Below the pieces are notes generated by a model. That model did no database searches and was not told the origin of the DNA. It saw nothing but the letters and a program-made list of their open reading frames with translations. This document shows positions 6,310 through 14,357 of a stretch of 14,677 nt of DNA, piece by piece. Both the position numbers and the translations under genes were made by a program. Numbering within the stretch: the stretch's first letter is position 1; each line of letters begins with the position of its first letter. The stretch comes from Thiosulfativibrio sp964387695 (GTDB taxonomy: Bacteria > Pseudomonadota > Gammaproteobacteria > Thiomicrospirales > Thiomicrospiraceae), in NCBI GenBank assembly GCA_964387695.1, contig CAYLXI010000032.1, positions 1-14,677 on the forward strand, read 5' to 3'.

Positions 6310-7932
6310 TTATGTTTTTTTAGTAGCGTGTTTTTCAATCGGGGCAATCTGTTTTTTTGGTTTGAGTATAGTAGGAGAAGATGAATTATGTTGATTTAGG
6401 TAATCAAGATTATAATGTAACCCTCTGCTTTCTTGTCGTTTTAAAGCACTTTTAACCATAATCTCTGCTACAAGGCTTAGGTTTCTAAGCTCTAAGAGCT
6501 CGCTATTAATTTTGTGTGAAAAGTAATAATCGTTAACCTCTCTCTTTAAAATTCTAATTCGTTTTAAAGCTCTTTTTAAATGTTTATCTTGCCTAACAAT
6601 CCCTACATAATCCCACATAACGCGGCGAAGTTCATTCCAATCATGGCTTATGGTCACTCGTTCTTTAGGTTCAGTAACAAAGCTACTGTCCCACTCTTTT
6701 AAGCAAACAAGGGGTCTCTCTTTAAAGTTGTTAAGAATATCTTGATAAGCGGTCTCGGCAAAAACTAAGCCTTCTACTAAAGAATTGTTGGCAAGGCGAT
6801 TAGCACCATGTAAACCAGTGTAGGCGGTTTCACCTATGGCATAAAGGTTTTGAATGTCGGTTTGTCCATTTAAATCTGTATGTATGCCGCCACAAGTATA
6901 GTGGGCAGAAGGTACGACAGGAATAGGATCCTGGGTGATATCTATGCCAGCTTTTAAGCAACGATCATAAATGGTAGGGAAGTGATGTAGAATAAATTTT
7001 TTTGATTTATGAGTGATGTCTAAATAAACACAGTCAATGCCATAAGTCTTGAGTTGAAGATCTATTGCCCGTGCAACAATATCTCTTGGTGCTAAATCCT
7101 TGCGTTTGTCATAATCTGCCATAAAGGCATAGCCATTAGGTAGTCGTAAAATGGCTCCTTCACCTCGAAGTGCCTCACTGATTAAAAATGAACGGTCTTT
7201 AGGGTGAAATAAACAAGTAGGGTGAAATTGATTAAATTCCATATTGGTTACTCTGCAACCTGCACGCCAAGCCATAGCAATTCCATCACCTGTAGAAGTG
7301 TCAGGGTTGCTGGTGTATAGATAAGCTTTACTCGCCCCCCCAGTTGCTAATATGGTGTAATTAGCAGTAATAGAATAGATTTCATGGGTTTCTTTATTTA
7401 AAACATAGCTGCCAATGCAAGAGGTTTTATTGTGCGATAAAATTAGATCAATCGTCATGTGGTTGGAAAAAATCTTAATATTAGGGTCTTTTTTGACTCG
7501 CCTAATTAAAGTATCTATGACGGACTTTCCTGTGTGATCTGCGGCATGAATCACACGGCGATGGCTGTGTCCCCCTTCTCTAGTGAGATGGTATTTATCC
7601 GTTTTTTTTTCTTTGCTAAAAGGCACTCCAAGGTCTATTAGTTCATAGATTGATTGAGCCGCTTTTTCGCTAACCATGCGTATGGTCTTTATATCTCCCA
7701 AGTAAGATCCTGCGATTAAGGTATCTTGAATATGGGCATCAACAGAGTCAAAAGGATCAAGAACCGCTGCGATGCCACCTTGGGCATATTGAGAACTTCC
7801 CTCCTTTAAATCAGACTTGGCAAGCAGAATTACAGAGTAGTGCTTAGCAAGCTTTATAGCAGCAGATAAGCCCGATATACCACTCCCTATTATGAGAATG
7901 TCTGTGTTGAAATGACAAGAAGATGCTGGCAA
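6310..7932 (-). CDS. nadB: L-aspartate oxidase NadB
   Basis: FAD-dependent cytoplasmic enzyme of 540 residues that oxidises L-aspartate to iminoaspartate, which NadA turns into quinolinate for NAD synthesis. The N-terminal dinucleotide fold is ILIIGSGISGLSAA (12-25), followed by YAQGGIAAV (49-57), TREGGHSHRRVIHAADHTG (117-135) and LATGGASKAY (195-204). Residues matching E. coli His244, Arg290, His351 and Arg386 are present as His237, Arg283, His344 and Arg379, all with the same offset of 7. The start appears to be TTG at 7932: no ATG lies between the upstream in-frame stop and the FAD motif, and the ribosome-binding site is weak. The C-terminus is a Lys-rich tail of unclear role. It is divergent from rseC, where nadB usually neighbours the rpoE operon. 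Confidence 0.96.
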   Translation of the reverse strand: MPASSCHFNTDILIIGSGISGLSAAIKLAKHYSVILLAKSDLKEGSSQYAQGGIAAVLDPFDSVDAHIQDTLIAGSYLGDIKTIRMVSEKAAQSIYELIDLGVPFSKEKKTDKYHLTREGGHSHRRVIHAADHTGKSVIDTLIRRVKKDPNIKIFSNHMTIDLILSHNKTSCIGSYVLNKETHEIYSITANYTILATGGASKAYLYTSNPDTSTGDGIAMAWRAGCRVTNMEFNQFHPTCLFHPKDRSFLISEALRGEGAILRLPNGYAFMADYDKRKDLAPRDIVARAIDLQLKTYGIDCVYLDITHKSKKFILHHFPTIYDRCLKAGIDITQDPIPVVPSAHYTCGGIHTDLNGQTDIQNLYAIGETAYTGLHGANRLANNSLVEGLVFAETAYQDILNNFKERPLVCLKEWDSSFVTEPKERVTISHDWNELRRVMWDYVGIVRQDKHLKRALKRIRILKREVNDYYFSHKINSELLELRNLSLVAEIMVKSALKRQESRGLHYNLDYLNQHNSSSPTILKPKKQIAPIEKHATKKT

Positions 7933-8017
7933 AATATTATCTTTTTTATGTTCTGACTTGAATATTATGCATTATGTTACCATAAGAACTCCATGATTAA
8001 GGAATAAGGAAAAGTTT
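7933..8017. promoter_or_regulatory. Divergent nadB/rseC promoter region
   Basis: These 85 bp separate two divergent genes, so promoters for both are expected here. On the plus strand TTGAAT (7958-7963) lies 17 bp before CATAAG (7981-7986), a mediocre sigma-70 pair. On the minus strand CATAAT-like hexamers occur near 7965-7979. TAAGGAATAAGGA (7998-8010) gives a doubled ribosome-binding site ahead of the rseC TTG. No coding remnant of rpoE, rseA or rseB is visible. Confidence 0.4.
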
Positions 8018-8512
8018 TTGAGTCAAACAATTAATTTAAATGATCAAAAGCCAGGTTTAAAATCAGAACTTGAATCTACGGGTAGGGTGGTTTCTGTTGA
8101 AGCTGGTTTTGCTTATGTGATGACTCAGAGTCAATCAGGTTGCTCTGGTTGTCAATCTGAAAAAGGTTGTGGAACAGCTACTTTAGCAAAATTATTTGCG
8201 CCTAAAGCCAAAGCCCCGCTAAAAGTTATTGACTTGGTAGAGGCAAAAGTAAATGATGAAGTTTTGCTTACCTTAGATGAATCAGACTTGATTAAGCATT
8301 CTTTTATGGCCTATGGTCTACCCCTGTTGGGATTGTTTGTTTTGGCAGGATTATTTCAAGCATTATTTTACCCGATTTTTAAAAATGACTTTCCAGCTAT
8401 TTTAGGAGGGTTTTTAGGCCTAGGTTTAGGCTGGGTCTTAACGAAAAAAATTTATAAACCTGTACGACCTATATTAAAAAAAATTATTGCTGGAGAAGCT
8501 TATGAAAATTAA
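8018..8512 (+). CDS. rseC: RseC/MucC family membrane protein
   Basis: Inner-membrane protein of 164 residues of the RseC/MucC family. In E. coli and Pseudomonas it is encoded in the sigma-E operon and has a modest, poorly understood link to that response and to reducing systems for [Fe-S] proteins. The cytoplasmic N-terminal part carries the Cys cluster C42-x2-C45-x5-C51 (GCSGCQSEKGCGT). Two membrane segments follow at about 96-118 and 125-143, then a Lys-rich tail. The start is TTG at 8018, supported by AAGGA about 7 bases upstream; the ATG at 7993 is out of frame and quickly stops. Its 3' end overlaps the mucD start by 11 bp, implying translational coupling. It is odd that rpoE, rseA and rseB do not precede it. 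Confidence 0.88.
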   Translation: MSQTINLNDQKPGLKSELESTGRVVSVEAGFAYVMTQSQSGCSGCQSEKGCGTATLAKLFAPKAKAPLKVIDLVEAKVNDEVLLTLDESDLIKHSFMAYGLPLLGLFVLAGLFQALFYPIFKNDFPAILGGFLGLGLGWVLTKKIYKPVRPILKKIIAGEAYEN

Positions 8513-9926
8513 TTTATCTCAGTTCAAATGGAGCTATTTAATTTTAGTTGCTATTTTATTGCTGCCAATAACCTCACAAGCAAAGCAAGAAGTGGTGGTG
8601 TTACTGCCAGATTTTAGTGCTTTGACAGAGCAAAGTAGCCCAGTAGTGGTGAATATCCGTACTACGCGAATGGTAGCGCCCAGGGCAAGTCGTTCTTTAG
8701 AGGGTGTTCCTGAAGAAATGTTGCGACACTTCTTCGGTTTACCTCGTGGGCATGCTCTTCCTAGAGGTCAGCAGGATTTAACACCAAGAAAACAGGTCAA
8801 TTCTTTAGGCTCTGGATTTATTCTAAGTGCAGATGGTTATATCGTGACTAACCATCATGTGATTAAAGGTGCGGACGAAATTTTGGTTAAAATGAGTGAT
8901 CGTGCCGAACTAAAAGCAAGGCTAGTAGGAACGGATCCTCGTAGTGATATTGCTCTACTAAAAGTAGATGCTAGAAATTTACCAGCAGCAAAAATTGGCT
9001 CATCTAAAGATTTAAAAGTTGGGCAATGGGTCATCGCAATAGGGTCTCCTTTTGGTCTAGATTTTACTGTAACGCATGGAATTGTCAGTGCATTAGGTAG
9101 ATCCTTGCCAGATGATACTTATGTGCCATTTATTCAAACAGATGTTTCAATTAATCCAGGTAATTCTGGAGGTCCTTTGATTAATATGAGGGGTGAAGTG
9201 GTTGGAGTTAATTCACAAATTTATAGCAAAAGTGGCGGTTCAATGGGATTATCTTTTTCTGTCCCCATAGATTTAGCCATGCATGTTGTTGGGCAGTTAA
9301 AAGAAAAAGGCGAGGTTGAGAGAGGGTTTTTAGGCGTTCAAGTGCAAGAAGTAAGTGCAGATCTTGCTAAATCATTTGGTTTGGATCGTCCTAAGGGTGC
9401 TTTGGTCGCTGAAATCGTTAAAGACGGTGCTGCAGAAAAAGCAGGAATCAAGCCTGGAGATGTTATTTTAGAATTTGACGGTAAAAAAATTGATCGTTCA
9501 GCCAGCTTACCACCGATTATTGGTAGAACAGCTTTAGATAGAAAGGTCACTGTGTTAATTTTACGCAATGGGCAGAAAAAAATGCTAAGCGTTAAATTAA
9601 AGCCGTTAAGTAAAGCAGAGAAAGTGAAGGAAGCTAAGATTTCCACTGAAAGTGGCTTATTAAATGCGGAAGTTAAAAATATTAAACCAGAAGTTTTAAC
9701 TGAAGCAGGCCTAAAGTTTGGTGTTAGGATTATTAAAATAGATGAAGGTGCTGCCAGAGAAGCAGGCTTGCGTGTAGGAGATATTTTAGTATCTATTAAT
9801 TTTAAGCCCATTAAATCGGTAGAGAGCTTAAATGAAATATTAAATAAATCACCTAAAGGGAGAGCTTTGCCTGTTAGAGTAGTCAGAAATAATCGTTCAT
9901 TATTCTTGCCTTTAATTTTGGAATAA
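8502..9926 (+). CDS. mucD: MucD/DegP-type periplasmic serine protease
   Basis: HtrA-family protease/chaperone of 474 residues, the same length as Pseudomonas MucD, expected to degrade misfolded periplasmic proteins. A signal peptide spans about 1-27 (hydrophobic core LILVAILLLPI, likely cleavage after SQA). The trypsin-like domain holds the triad His119 (TNHHV), Asp149 (RSDIALLKV) and Ser222 (NPGNSGGPL). Two PDZ domains follow at about 275-365 and 385-470, each with a GD-x-I motif (KPGDVILEFDG; RVGDILVSINF). I chose ATG at 8502, with GGAGA just upstream and the signal peptide starting here; a TTG at 8487 is possible but less likely. The start overlaps the rseC stop. In Pseudomonas this gene closes the algU-mucABCD operon; here only mucC and mucD remain. 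Confidence 0.95.
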   Translation: MKINLSQFKWSYLILVAILLLPITSQAKQEVVVLLPDFSALTEQSSPVVVNIRTTRMVAPRASRSLEGVPEEMLRHFFGLPRGHALPRGQQDLTPRKQVNSLGSGFILSADGYIVTNHHVIKGADEILVKMSDRAELKARLVGTDPRSDIALLKVDARNLPAAKIGSSKDLKVGQWVIAIGSPFGLDFTVTHGIVSALGRSLPDDTYVPFIQTDVSINPGNSGGPLINMRGEVVGVNSQIYSKSGGSMGLSFSVPIDLAMHVVGQLKEKGEVERGFLGVQVQEVSADLAKSFGLDRPKGALVAEIVKDGAAEKAGIKPGDVILEFDGKKIDRSASLPPIIGRTALDRKVTVLILRNGQKKMLSVKLKPLSKAEKVKEAKISTESGLLNAEVKNIKPEVLTEAGLKFGVRIIKIDEGAAREAGLRVGDILVSINFKPIKSVESLNEILNKSPKGRALPVRVVRNNRSLFLPLILE

Positions 9927-10050
9927 GTTTTGTCTTAAAATGGTACAAAAATAATGAGTTCCTAGTGTAAATGCCGTAAAATACGCAGATTAATTTTTTT
10001 GATGCTTTTGTATTGCTTATGCATACAGAAGATTCTTTTTAGAGGTTTTA
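9927..10050 (+). promoter_or_regulatory. mucD-lepA spacer, possible lepA operon promoter
   Basis: This 124-bp AT-rich gap precedes the lepA-lepB-rnc-era-recO run and is the only spacer of note in it, so a promoter here is plausible. TAAAAT at 9977-9982 is a candidate -10, with no good -35 spaced for it. AGAGG lies about 5 bases before the lepA ATG. No terminator for mucD is evident. Confidence 0.3.
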
Positions 10051-11853
10051 ATGGCTAACACGCTTAAACATATTCGTAATTTTTCAATTATTGCTCATAT
10101 AGATCATGGTAAATCGACACTTTCAGACAGGTTTATCCACTTATGTGGTGGTTTATCTGAGCGTGAAATGGAATTCCAAGTTCTAGACTCAATGGATATT
10201 GAACGCGAGCGAGGCATTACTATTAAAGCTCAAAGTGTTACTTTAAATTATGAAGCAGAAAATGGCGAAACCTATCAGCTTAATTTTATAGACACTCCTG
10301 GACATGTAGACTTTTCTTACGAAGTCTCACGGTCTTTAGCTGCTTGCGAAGGTGCTTTGTTGGTGGTAGATGCCTCGCAAGGGGTTGAGGCTCAAACCGT
10401 TGCTAACTGTTACACCGCAATAGAGCAAGGTCTTGAAGTGTTGCCAGTATTAAATAAAATTGATTTACCAGCAGCAGAGCCAGAAAGAGTGGTTGATGAA
10501 ATTGAAGAAATTATTGGTATAGAAGCCCATGATGCAGTGCAAGCCAGTGCCAAGTCAGGCATAGGCATTAAAGAAACCCTAGAAGAGATAGTCAAAAAAA
10601 TCCCTCCACCTGTTGGCAACCCAGAAGACCCGCTTAGAGCTTTAATTATAGACTCTTGGTTTGATAATTATCTTGGCGTCGTTTCCCTAGTAAGAGTAAT
10701 GGACGGCAAAGTTGGTAAAAAAACCAAAATAAAAATGCTCTCTAGCAAAGATGAATATAAGGTTGACTCGGTTGGGATATTTACCCCAAAGCATACCCCT
10801 AAAGATTTTCTTTCGGCAGGAGAAGTAGGCTTTATTATTGCAGGGATTAAAGACATTGACGGAGCACCTGTTGGCGACACCATAACCGAAGCAGGGGCAG
10901 AGGTTGAAGCTCTTGAAGGGTTTAAGCCAGTGCAGCCGCGAGTTTTTGCAGGACTGTTTCCTATCAGCTCAGAAGACTATGAAGACCTACGAGAGGCATT
11001 GCGTAAACTAAGGCTCAATGATGCCGCTCTACACTTTGAGCCAGAAAGTTCTGATGCTCTAGGGTTTGGGTTTCGTTGTGGGTTTTTAGGAATGCTACAC
11101 ATGGAGATAGTTCAAGAACGCCTAGAGCGCGAATACGACATGGATTTAATCACCACCGCACCCACTGTAATTTATGAGGTATTAACCAAAAAAGGCGAAG
11201 TAATAAAAATTGATAATCCCTCCAGCTTGCCAGATCAAACCTATATTGAAGAAGTAAGGGAACCCATTATTTCTGCCAATATTTTAGTGCCACAAGAATA
11301 TATTGGTGCAGTAATGAAGCTCTGTTTAGAAAAACGCGGCGTACAAAAAGAAATGACCTACGCTGGAAATCAGGTTTCTATTAATTATGAATTGCCACTC
11401 AATGAAGTGGTGCTAGACTTTTTTGATCGTTTAAAATCTAATACCCGTGGCTATGCCTCTATGGACTATGAGTTTAAGCGTTTTCAAACAGACGACTTGA
11501 TTAAAATGGAGTTTTTAATTAATTCAGAACCTGTTGATGCTTTAGCTCTTATTGTACATAAAAGTATGTCAGTGCAGCGAGGCAAGCTTTTAATTGAAAA
11601 GCTAAAAGATATCATTCCAAGGCAAATGTTTGATGTAGCTATTCAAGCAACAATTGGTGCAAAAATTATTGGTCGTACTAATGTTAAAGCTTTACGAAAA
11701 AATGTTACAGCAAAATGCTACGGCGGTGATATTTCTCGTAAGAAAAAACTACTGCAAAAACAAAAAGAAGGTAAAAAACGCATGAAATCTATTGGCAGTG
11801 TAGAATTGCCACAAGAAGCATTTTTAGCTATTTTAAATACCAGTGATGATTAA
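10051..11853 (+). CDS. lepA: Elongation factor 4 (LepA), ribosomal GTPase
   Basis: Translational GTPase of 600 residues, full length for the family. EF4 binds ribosomes and has been linked to back-translocation, initiation and recovery of stalled translation. G motifs are G1 AHIDHGKST (15-23), G2 in RERGITIKA (52-60), G3 DTPGH (81-85), G4 NKID (135-138) and G5 SAK (166-168). Domain II, the EF-G-like domains (for example FGFRCGFLGMLHMEIVQERL) and the EF4-specific C-terminal domain ending after KAKCYGGDISRKKKLLQKQK are all present. AGAGG precedes the ATG. The stop codon overlaps the ribosome-binding site of lepB, 9 bp downstream, so the two are co-transcribed as in most gammaproteobacteria. Confidence 0.98.
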   Translation: MANTLKHIRNFSIIAHIDHGKSTLSDRFIHLCGGLSEREMEFQVLDSMDIERERGITIKAQSVTLNYEAENGETYQLNFIDTPGHVDFSYEVSRSLAACEGALLVVDASQGVEAQTVANCYTAIEQGLEVLPVLNKIDLPAAEPERVVDEIEEIIGIEAHDAVQASAKSGIGIKETLEEIVKKIPPPVGNPEDPLRALIIDSWFDNYLGVVSLVRVMDGKVGKKTKIKMLSSKDEYKVDSVGIFTPKHTPKDFLSAGEVGFIIAGIKDIDGAPVGDTITEAGAEVEALEGFKPVQPRVFAGLFPISSEDYEDLREALRKLRLNDAALHFEPESSDALGFGFRCGFLGMLHMEIVQERLEREYDMDLITTAPTVIYEVLTKKGEVIKIDNPSSLPDQTYIEEVREPIISANILVPQEYIGAVMKLCLEKRGVQKEMTYAGNQVSINYELPLNEVVLDFFDRLKSNTRGYASMDYEFKRFQTDDLIKMEFLINSEPVDALALIVHKSMSVQRGKLLIEKLKDIIPRQMFDVAIQATIGAKIIGRTNVKALRKNVTAKCYGGDISRKKKLLQKQKEGKKRMKSIGSVELPQEAFLAILNTSDD

Positions 11854-11862
11854 GGTAAATAT

Positions 11863-12630
11863 ATGAATTTTGAACTTATTCTTGTAATTGTAACCGCTGT
11901 TACGGGTATGATTTATTTTGTTGATGTAATGGTGTGGAAGCCAAAAAGAACGCGCTCAGCTATTACAGAAAAAGAACCTATTATTGTAGAATACTCTCGT
12001 TCACTTTTTCCCGTGTTCTTAATAGTGCTTGTTTTGCGCTCTTTTATTATGGAGCCATTTAAAATCCCTTCTGGATCTATGTATCCAACATTACAAATTG
12101 GTGATTTCATTGTGGTAAATAAATTTGCCTACGGGGTTAAGTTACCTGTTACACAAAAGAAGATTTTTCCAGTTGGATTGCCTAAAAGAGGTGACGTAGT
12201 GGTGTTTAAATTTCCTGGCGACCCTAATGTTGATTATATTAAGCGCGTGATAGGCATTCCAGGGGATGAAATATCTTACATCGGCAAAACACTGTTTGTT
12301 AATGGCAAAGTTTATACACAACGACTTTTAGGAACATATGAAGGCACTAATTCAGGAGCTGTTATGAGTGGTGCAGCATGGATTGAAGAAACGAATATAG
12401 ACAATGTCAGTTATGAAATACTATTAGATAAATATAAAGCTGGTTTAGATATGAACACGGTTATCGTACCTGAAGGTCATTATTTTGTGGTGGGAGACAA
12501 CAGAGACCACAGTAATGACAGTCGTTTTTGGGGATTTGTACCAGAAAAAAATATGAAAGGTAGAGCCTTTGGTATTTGGATGAGCTGGGACAATGGCATT
12601 CAGCTTGACCGTATTGGTGAGGGGATTTAA
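11863..12630 (+). CDS. lepB: Signal peptidase I
   Basis: Membrane-bound serine peptidase of 255 residues that removes signal peptides from exported proteins on the periplasmic side. Two N-terminal membrane segments are visible (about 3-21 and 48-63), the two-span arrangement seen in E. coli. The catalytic dyad is Ser72 in IPSGSMYPTL and Lys127 in YIKRVIGIPGD. The downstream GDNRDHSNDSRFWGFVP box is the C-terminal family signature. AAGGT precedes the ATG by 7 bases and overlaps the end of lepA. The rnc start is 3 bp after the stop. Its likely substrates in this window include the MucD precursor. Confidence 0.97.
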   Translation: MNFELILVIVTAVTGMIYFVDVMVWKPKRTRSAITEKEPIIVEYSRSLFPVFLIVLVLRSFIMEPFKIPSGSMYPTLQIGDFIVVNKFAYGVKLPVTQKKIFPVGLPKRGDVVVFKFPGDPNVDYIKRVIGIPGDEISYIGKTLFVNGKVYTQRLLGTYEGTNSGAVMSGAAWIEETNIDNVSYEILLDKYKAGLDMNTVIVPEGHYFVVGDNRDHSNDSRFWGFVPEKNMKGRAFGIWMSWDNGIQLDRIGEGI

Positions 12631-12633
12631 GTT

Positions 12634-13383
12634 ATGTCGTTCTCTAAAAAAAATAAAGAGAAATTGGCCAAGTTGCATCGCTTAGAAAAAAAGTTAGGCT
12701 ATGAATATAAAAATATTAATAGCTTACAACATGCACTAACTCATAGAAGTGTGGGGGCAAAAAACAATGAACGGCTTGAGTTTTTGGGAGATAGTTTAGT
12801 TAATTTTACTATTGCGGATATACTTTTTCACCAGTTTCAAAATAATTCTGAAGGAGATTTAAGTCGGATTAGAGCTCACCTAGTTAAAGGAGAAACCCTT
12901 GCTGAAATTGGTAAAGAATACCATTTAAGTGATTACCTAACATTAGGTCCAGGTGAGCTAAAAAGCGGGGGTTATCGTCGAGAATCTATTATTGCCGATG
13001 CCGTAGAAGCAATTATTGCCTCTATTTATGAAGATGGAGGGCTTGATCCTGCTAGGAAATTTGTAATGCGTATTTATGCATCTCGTTTAAAAAACATTGA
13101 CCCAGAAGAAGTTGGCAAAGACTCAAAAACTCTTCTACAAGAGCTTTTACAATCTCGTCAACAACCCTTGCCAGAGTACAGTGTTATTAGTGTTAATGGA
13201 CCTTCCCACAATCAAGTGTTTACAATTTCTTGCTATGTTAAAAAACTTAATACCAAATTTGAATCAACCGCACATAACCGCAGAAAAGCAGAACAAAAAG
13301 CGGCTGAAAAAGCTTTAAAAGAACTTAATAATCTTTTTAAGAACCCTATCAATAGCCCTGCCAATAGCCATGCCCATAACTAA
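12634..13383 (+). CDS. rnc: Ribonuclease III
   Basis: Double-strand-specific endoribonuclease of 249 residues that processes rRNA precursors and some mRNAs. The catalytic domain contains the signature NERLEFLGDSLVNF (45-58). Residues matching E. coli Glu38, Glu41, Asp45, Glu65, Asp114 and Glu117 are Glu46, Glu49, Asp53, Glu73, Asp122 and Glu125, all with an offset of 8, so the metal-binding site is intact. A dsRNA-binding domain follows from about 165 to 235 (KTLLQELLQ to RRKAEQKAAEKALKEL). The last 12-15 residues are an Asn/Pro/His-rich tail. The gene starts 3 bp after lepB, with GAGGGGA at the lepB end serving as its ribosome-binding site. Confidence 0.97.
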   Translation: MSFSKKNKEKLAKLHRLEKKLGYEYKNINSLQHALTHRSVGAKNNERLEFLGDSLVNFTIADILFHQFQNNSEGDLSRIRAHLVKGETLAEIGKEYHLSDYLTLGPGELKSGGYRRESIIADAVEAIIASIYEDGGLDPARKFVMRIYASRLKNIDPEEVGKDSKTLLQELLQSRQQPLPEYSVISVNGPSHNQVFTISCYVKKLNTKFESTAHNRRKAEQKAAEKALKELNNLFKNPINSPANSHAHN

Positions 13384-13396
13384 CGATGAGCTCAAT

Positions 13397-14332
13397 ATGA
13401 ATGAAAAAAAAACGACTGATTATTTAGCTGGATTTGTTGGTGTCATTGGTCGCCCAAATGTAGGTAAATCGACTTTAATGAATGGTTTGCTGGGTCAAAA
13501 ACTTAGTATAACTTCTCCCAAACCTCAAACCACTCGCCATCGTATTCACGGTATTTATACCACCGATAGCCATCAAATTATTTTTGTTGATACTCCCGGA
13601 ATGCATCTTGGTGCTAAAAAATCCATTAACAAATATATGAACCGCACGGCAAACAGTGCTTTTGGCGATGTAGATGTGGTGTTATTTGTAGTGGAAGCGG
13701 GCAAGTGGACTCGTGAAGATCAAGCGGTAGCAGAAAAATGCAAGACCATTGATGTTCCTGTGATTATTTTAGTCAACAAAATAGATAAATTTAAAAATAA
13801 AGAAGAGCTATTTCCTTTTTTACAAAAAATTTCTGAAAATACCTCGTTTGATATGATTATCCCAGTATCTGCCTATAAAAAACAAGGCATGGATATTATC
13901 GAAAAAGAAGTTCTTAAGCACCTGCCTAAGCAAGATGCTATTTTTCCAGAAGACTATATTACCGATCGTTCCTCACGGTTTCTTGCCTCTGAAATTGTCC
14001 GCGAAAAACTCATGCGTTCACTAGGTGAAGAAGTTCCTTATGGGGTTACGGTTGAAATTGAAAAATTTTCTTTTGAAGAGGGAGAAAATGGCAAAGAAGG
14101 TCGCTGGATAATCAACGCACTCATATTAGTAGAAAGAGACGGGCAAAAACAAATTGTCATAGGTTCAAAAGGCGAAAGAATTAAAAGCATGGGTATTCAA
14201 GCTCGCAAAGATCTTATTACCTTGCTAGATGCTCGCGTGCATTTAGAATTATGGGTTAAGGTTAAAGAAAATTGGTCCGATGACGAAAGAGCCTTAGCCA
14301 GTTTAGGCTACAATGACAGTCATTCTGGTTAA
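13397..14332 (+). CDS. era: GTPase Era, 16S rRNA-binding assembly factor
   Basis: Ras-like GTPase with a KH domain, 311 residues, needed for 30S subunit maturation. G motifs are G1 GRPNVGKST (18-26), G3 DTPG (65-68), G4 NKID (127-130) and G5 SAY (158-160). The KH domain spans roughly 215-295, with VIGSKGERIKSMG at 254-266. I chose ATG at 13397. An in-frame ATG at 13370 would overlap rnc by 14 bp and has no ribosome-binding site, whereas GATGAG stands 6 bases before 13397, although it is weak. The rnc-era pairing is classic: both proteins act on 16S/30S precursors and are translationally coupled in E. coli. Confidence 0.96.
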   Translation: MNEKKTTDYLAGFVGVIGRPNVGKSTLMNGLLGQKLSITSPKPQTTRHRIHGIYTTDSHQIIFVDTPGMHLGAKKSINKYMNRTANSAFGDVDVVLFVVEAGKWTREDQAVAEKCKTIDVPVIILVNKIDKFKNKEELFPFLQKISENTSFDMIIPVSAYKKQGMDIIEKEVLKHLPKQDAIFPEDYITDRSSRFLASEIVREKLMRSLGEEVPYGVTVEIEKFSFEEGENGKEGRWIINALILVERDGQKQIVIGSKGERIKSMGIQARKDLITLLDARVHLELWVKVKENWSDDERALASLGYNDSHSG

Positions 14333-14357
14333 TATAAATATTCTGGTTTAACTCTTT

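Noticed and set aside
9338..9811. Minus-strand ORF of 157 codons inside mucD
   Set aside because: Antisense shadow of the PDZ-coding part of mucD with no family features.
13370..13396. Upstream ATG for era overlapping the end of rnc
   Set aside because: No ribosome-binding site, and the extra nine residues are not typical of Era.
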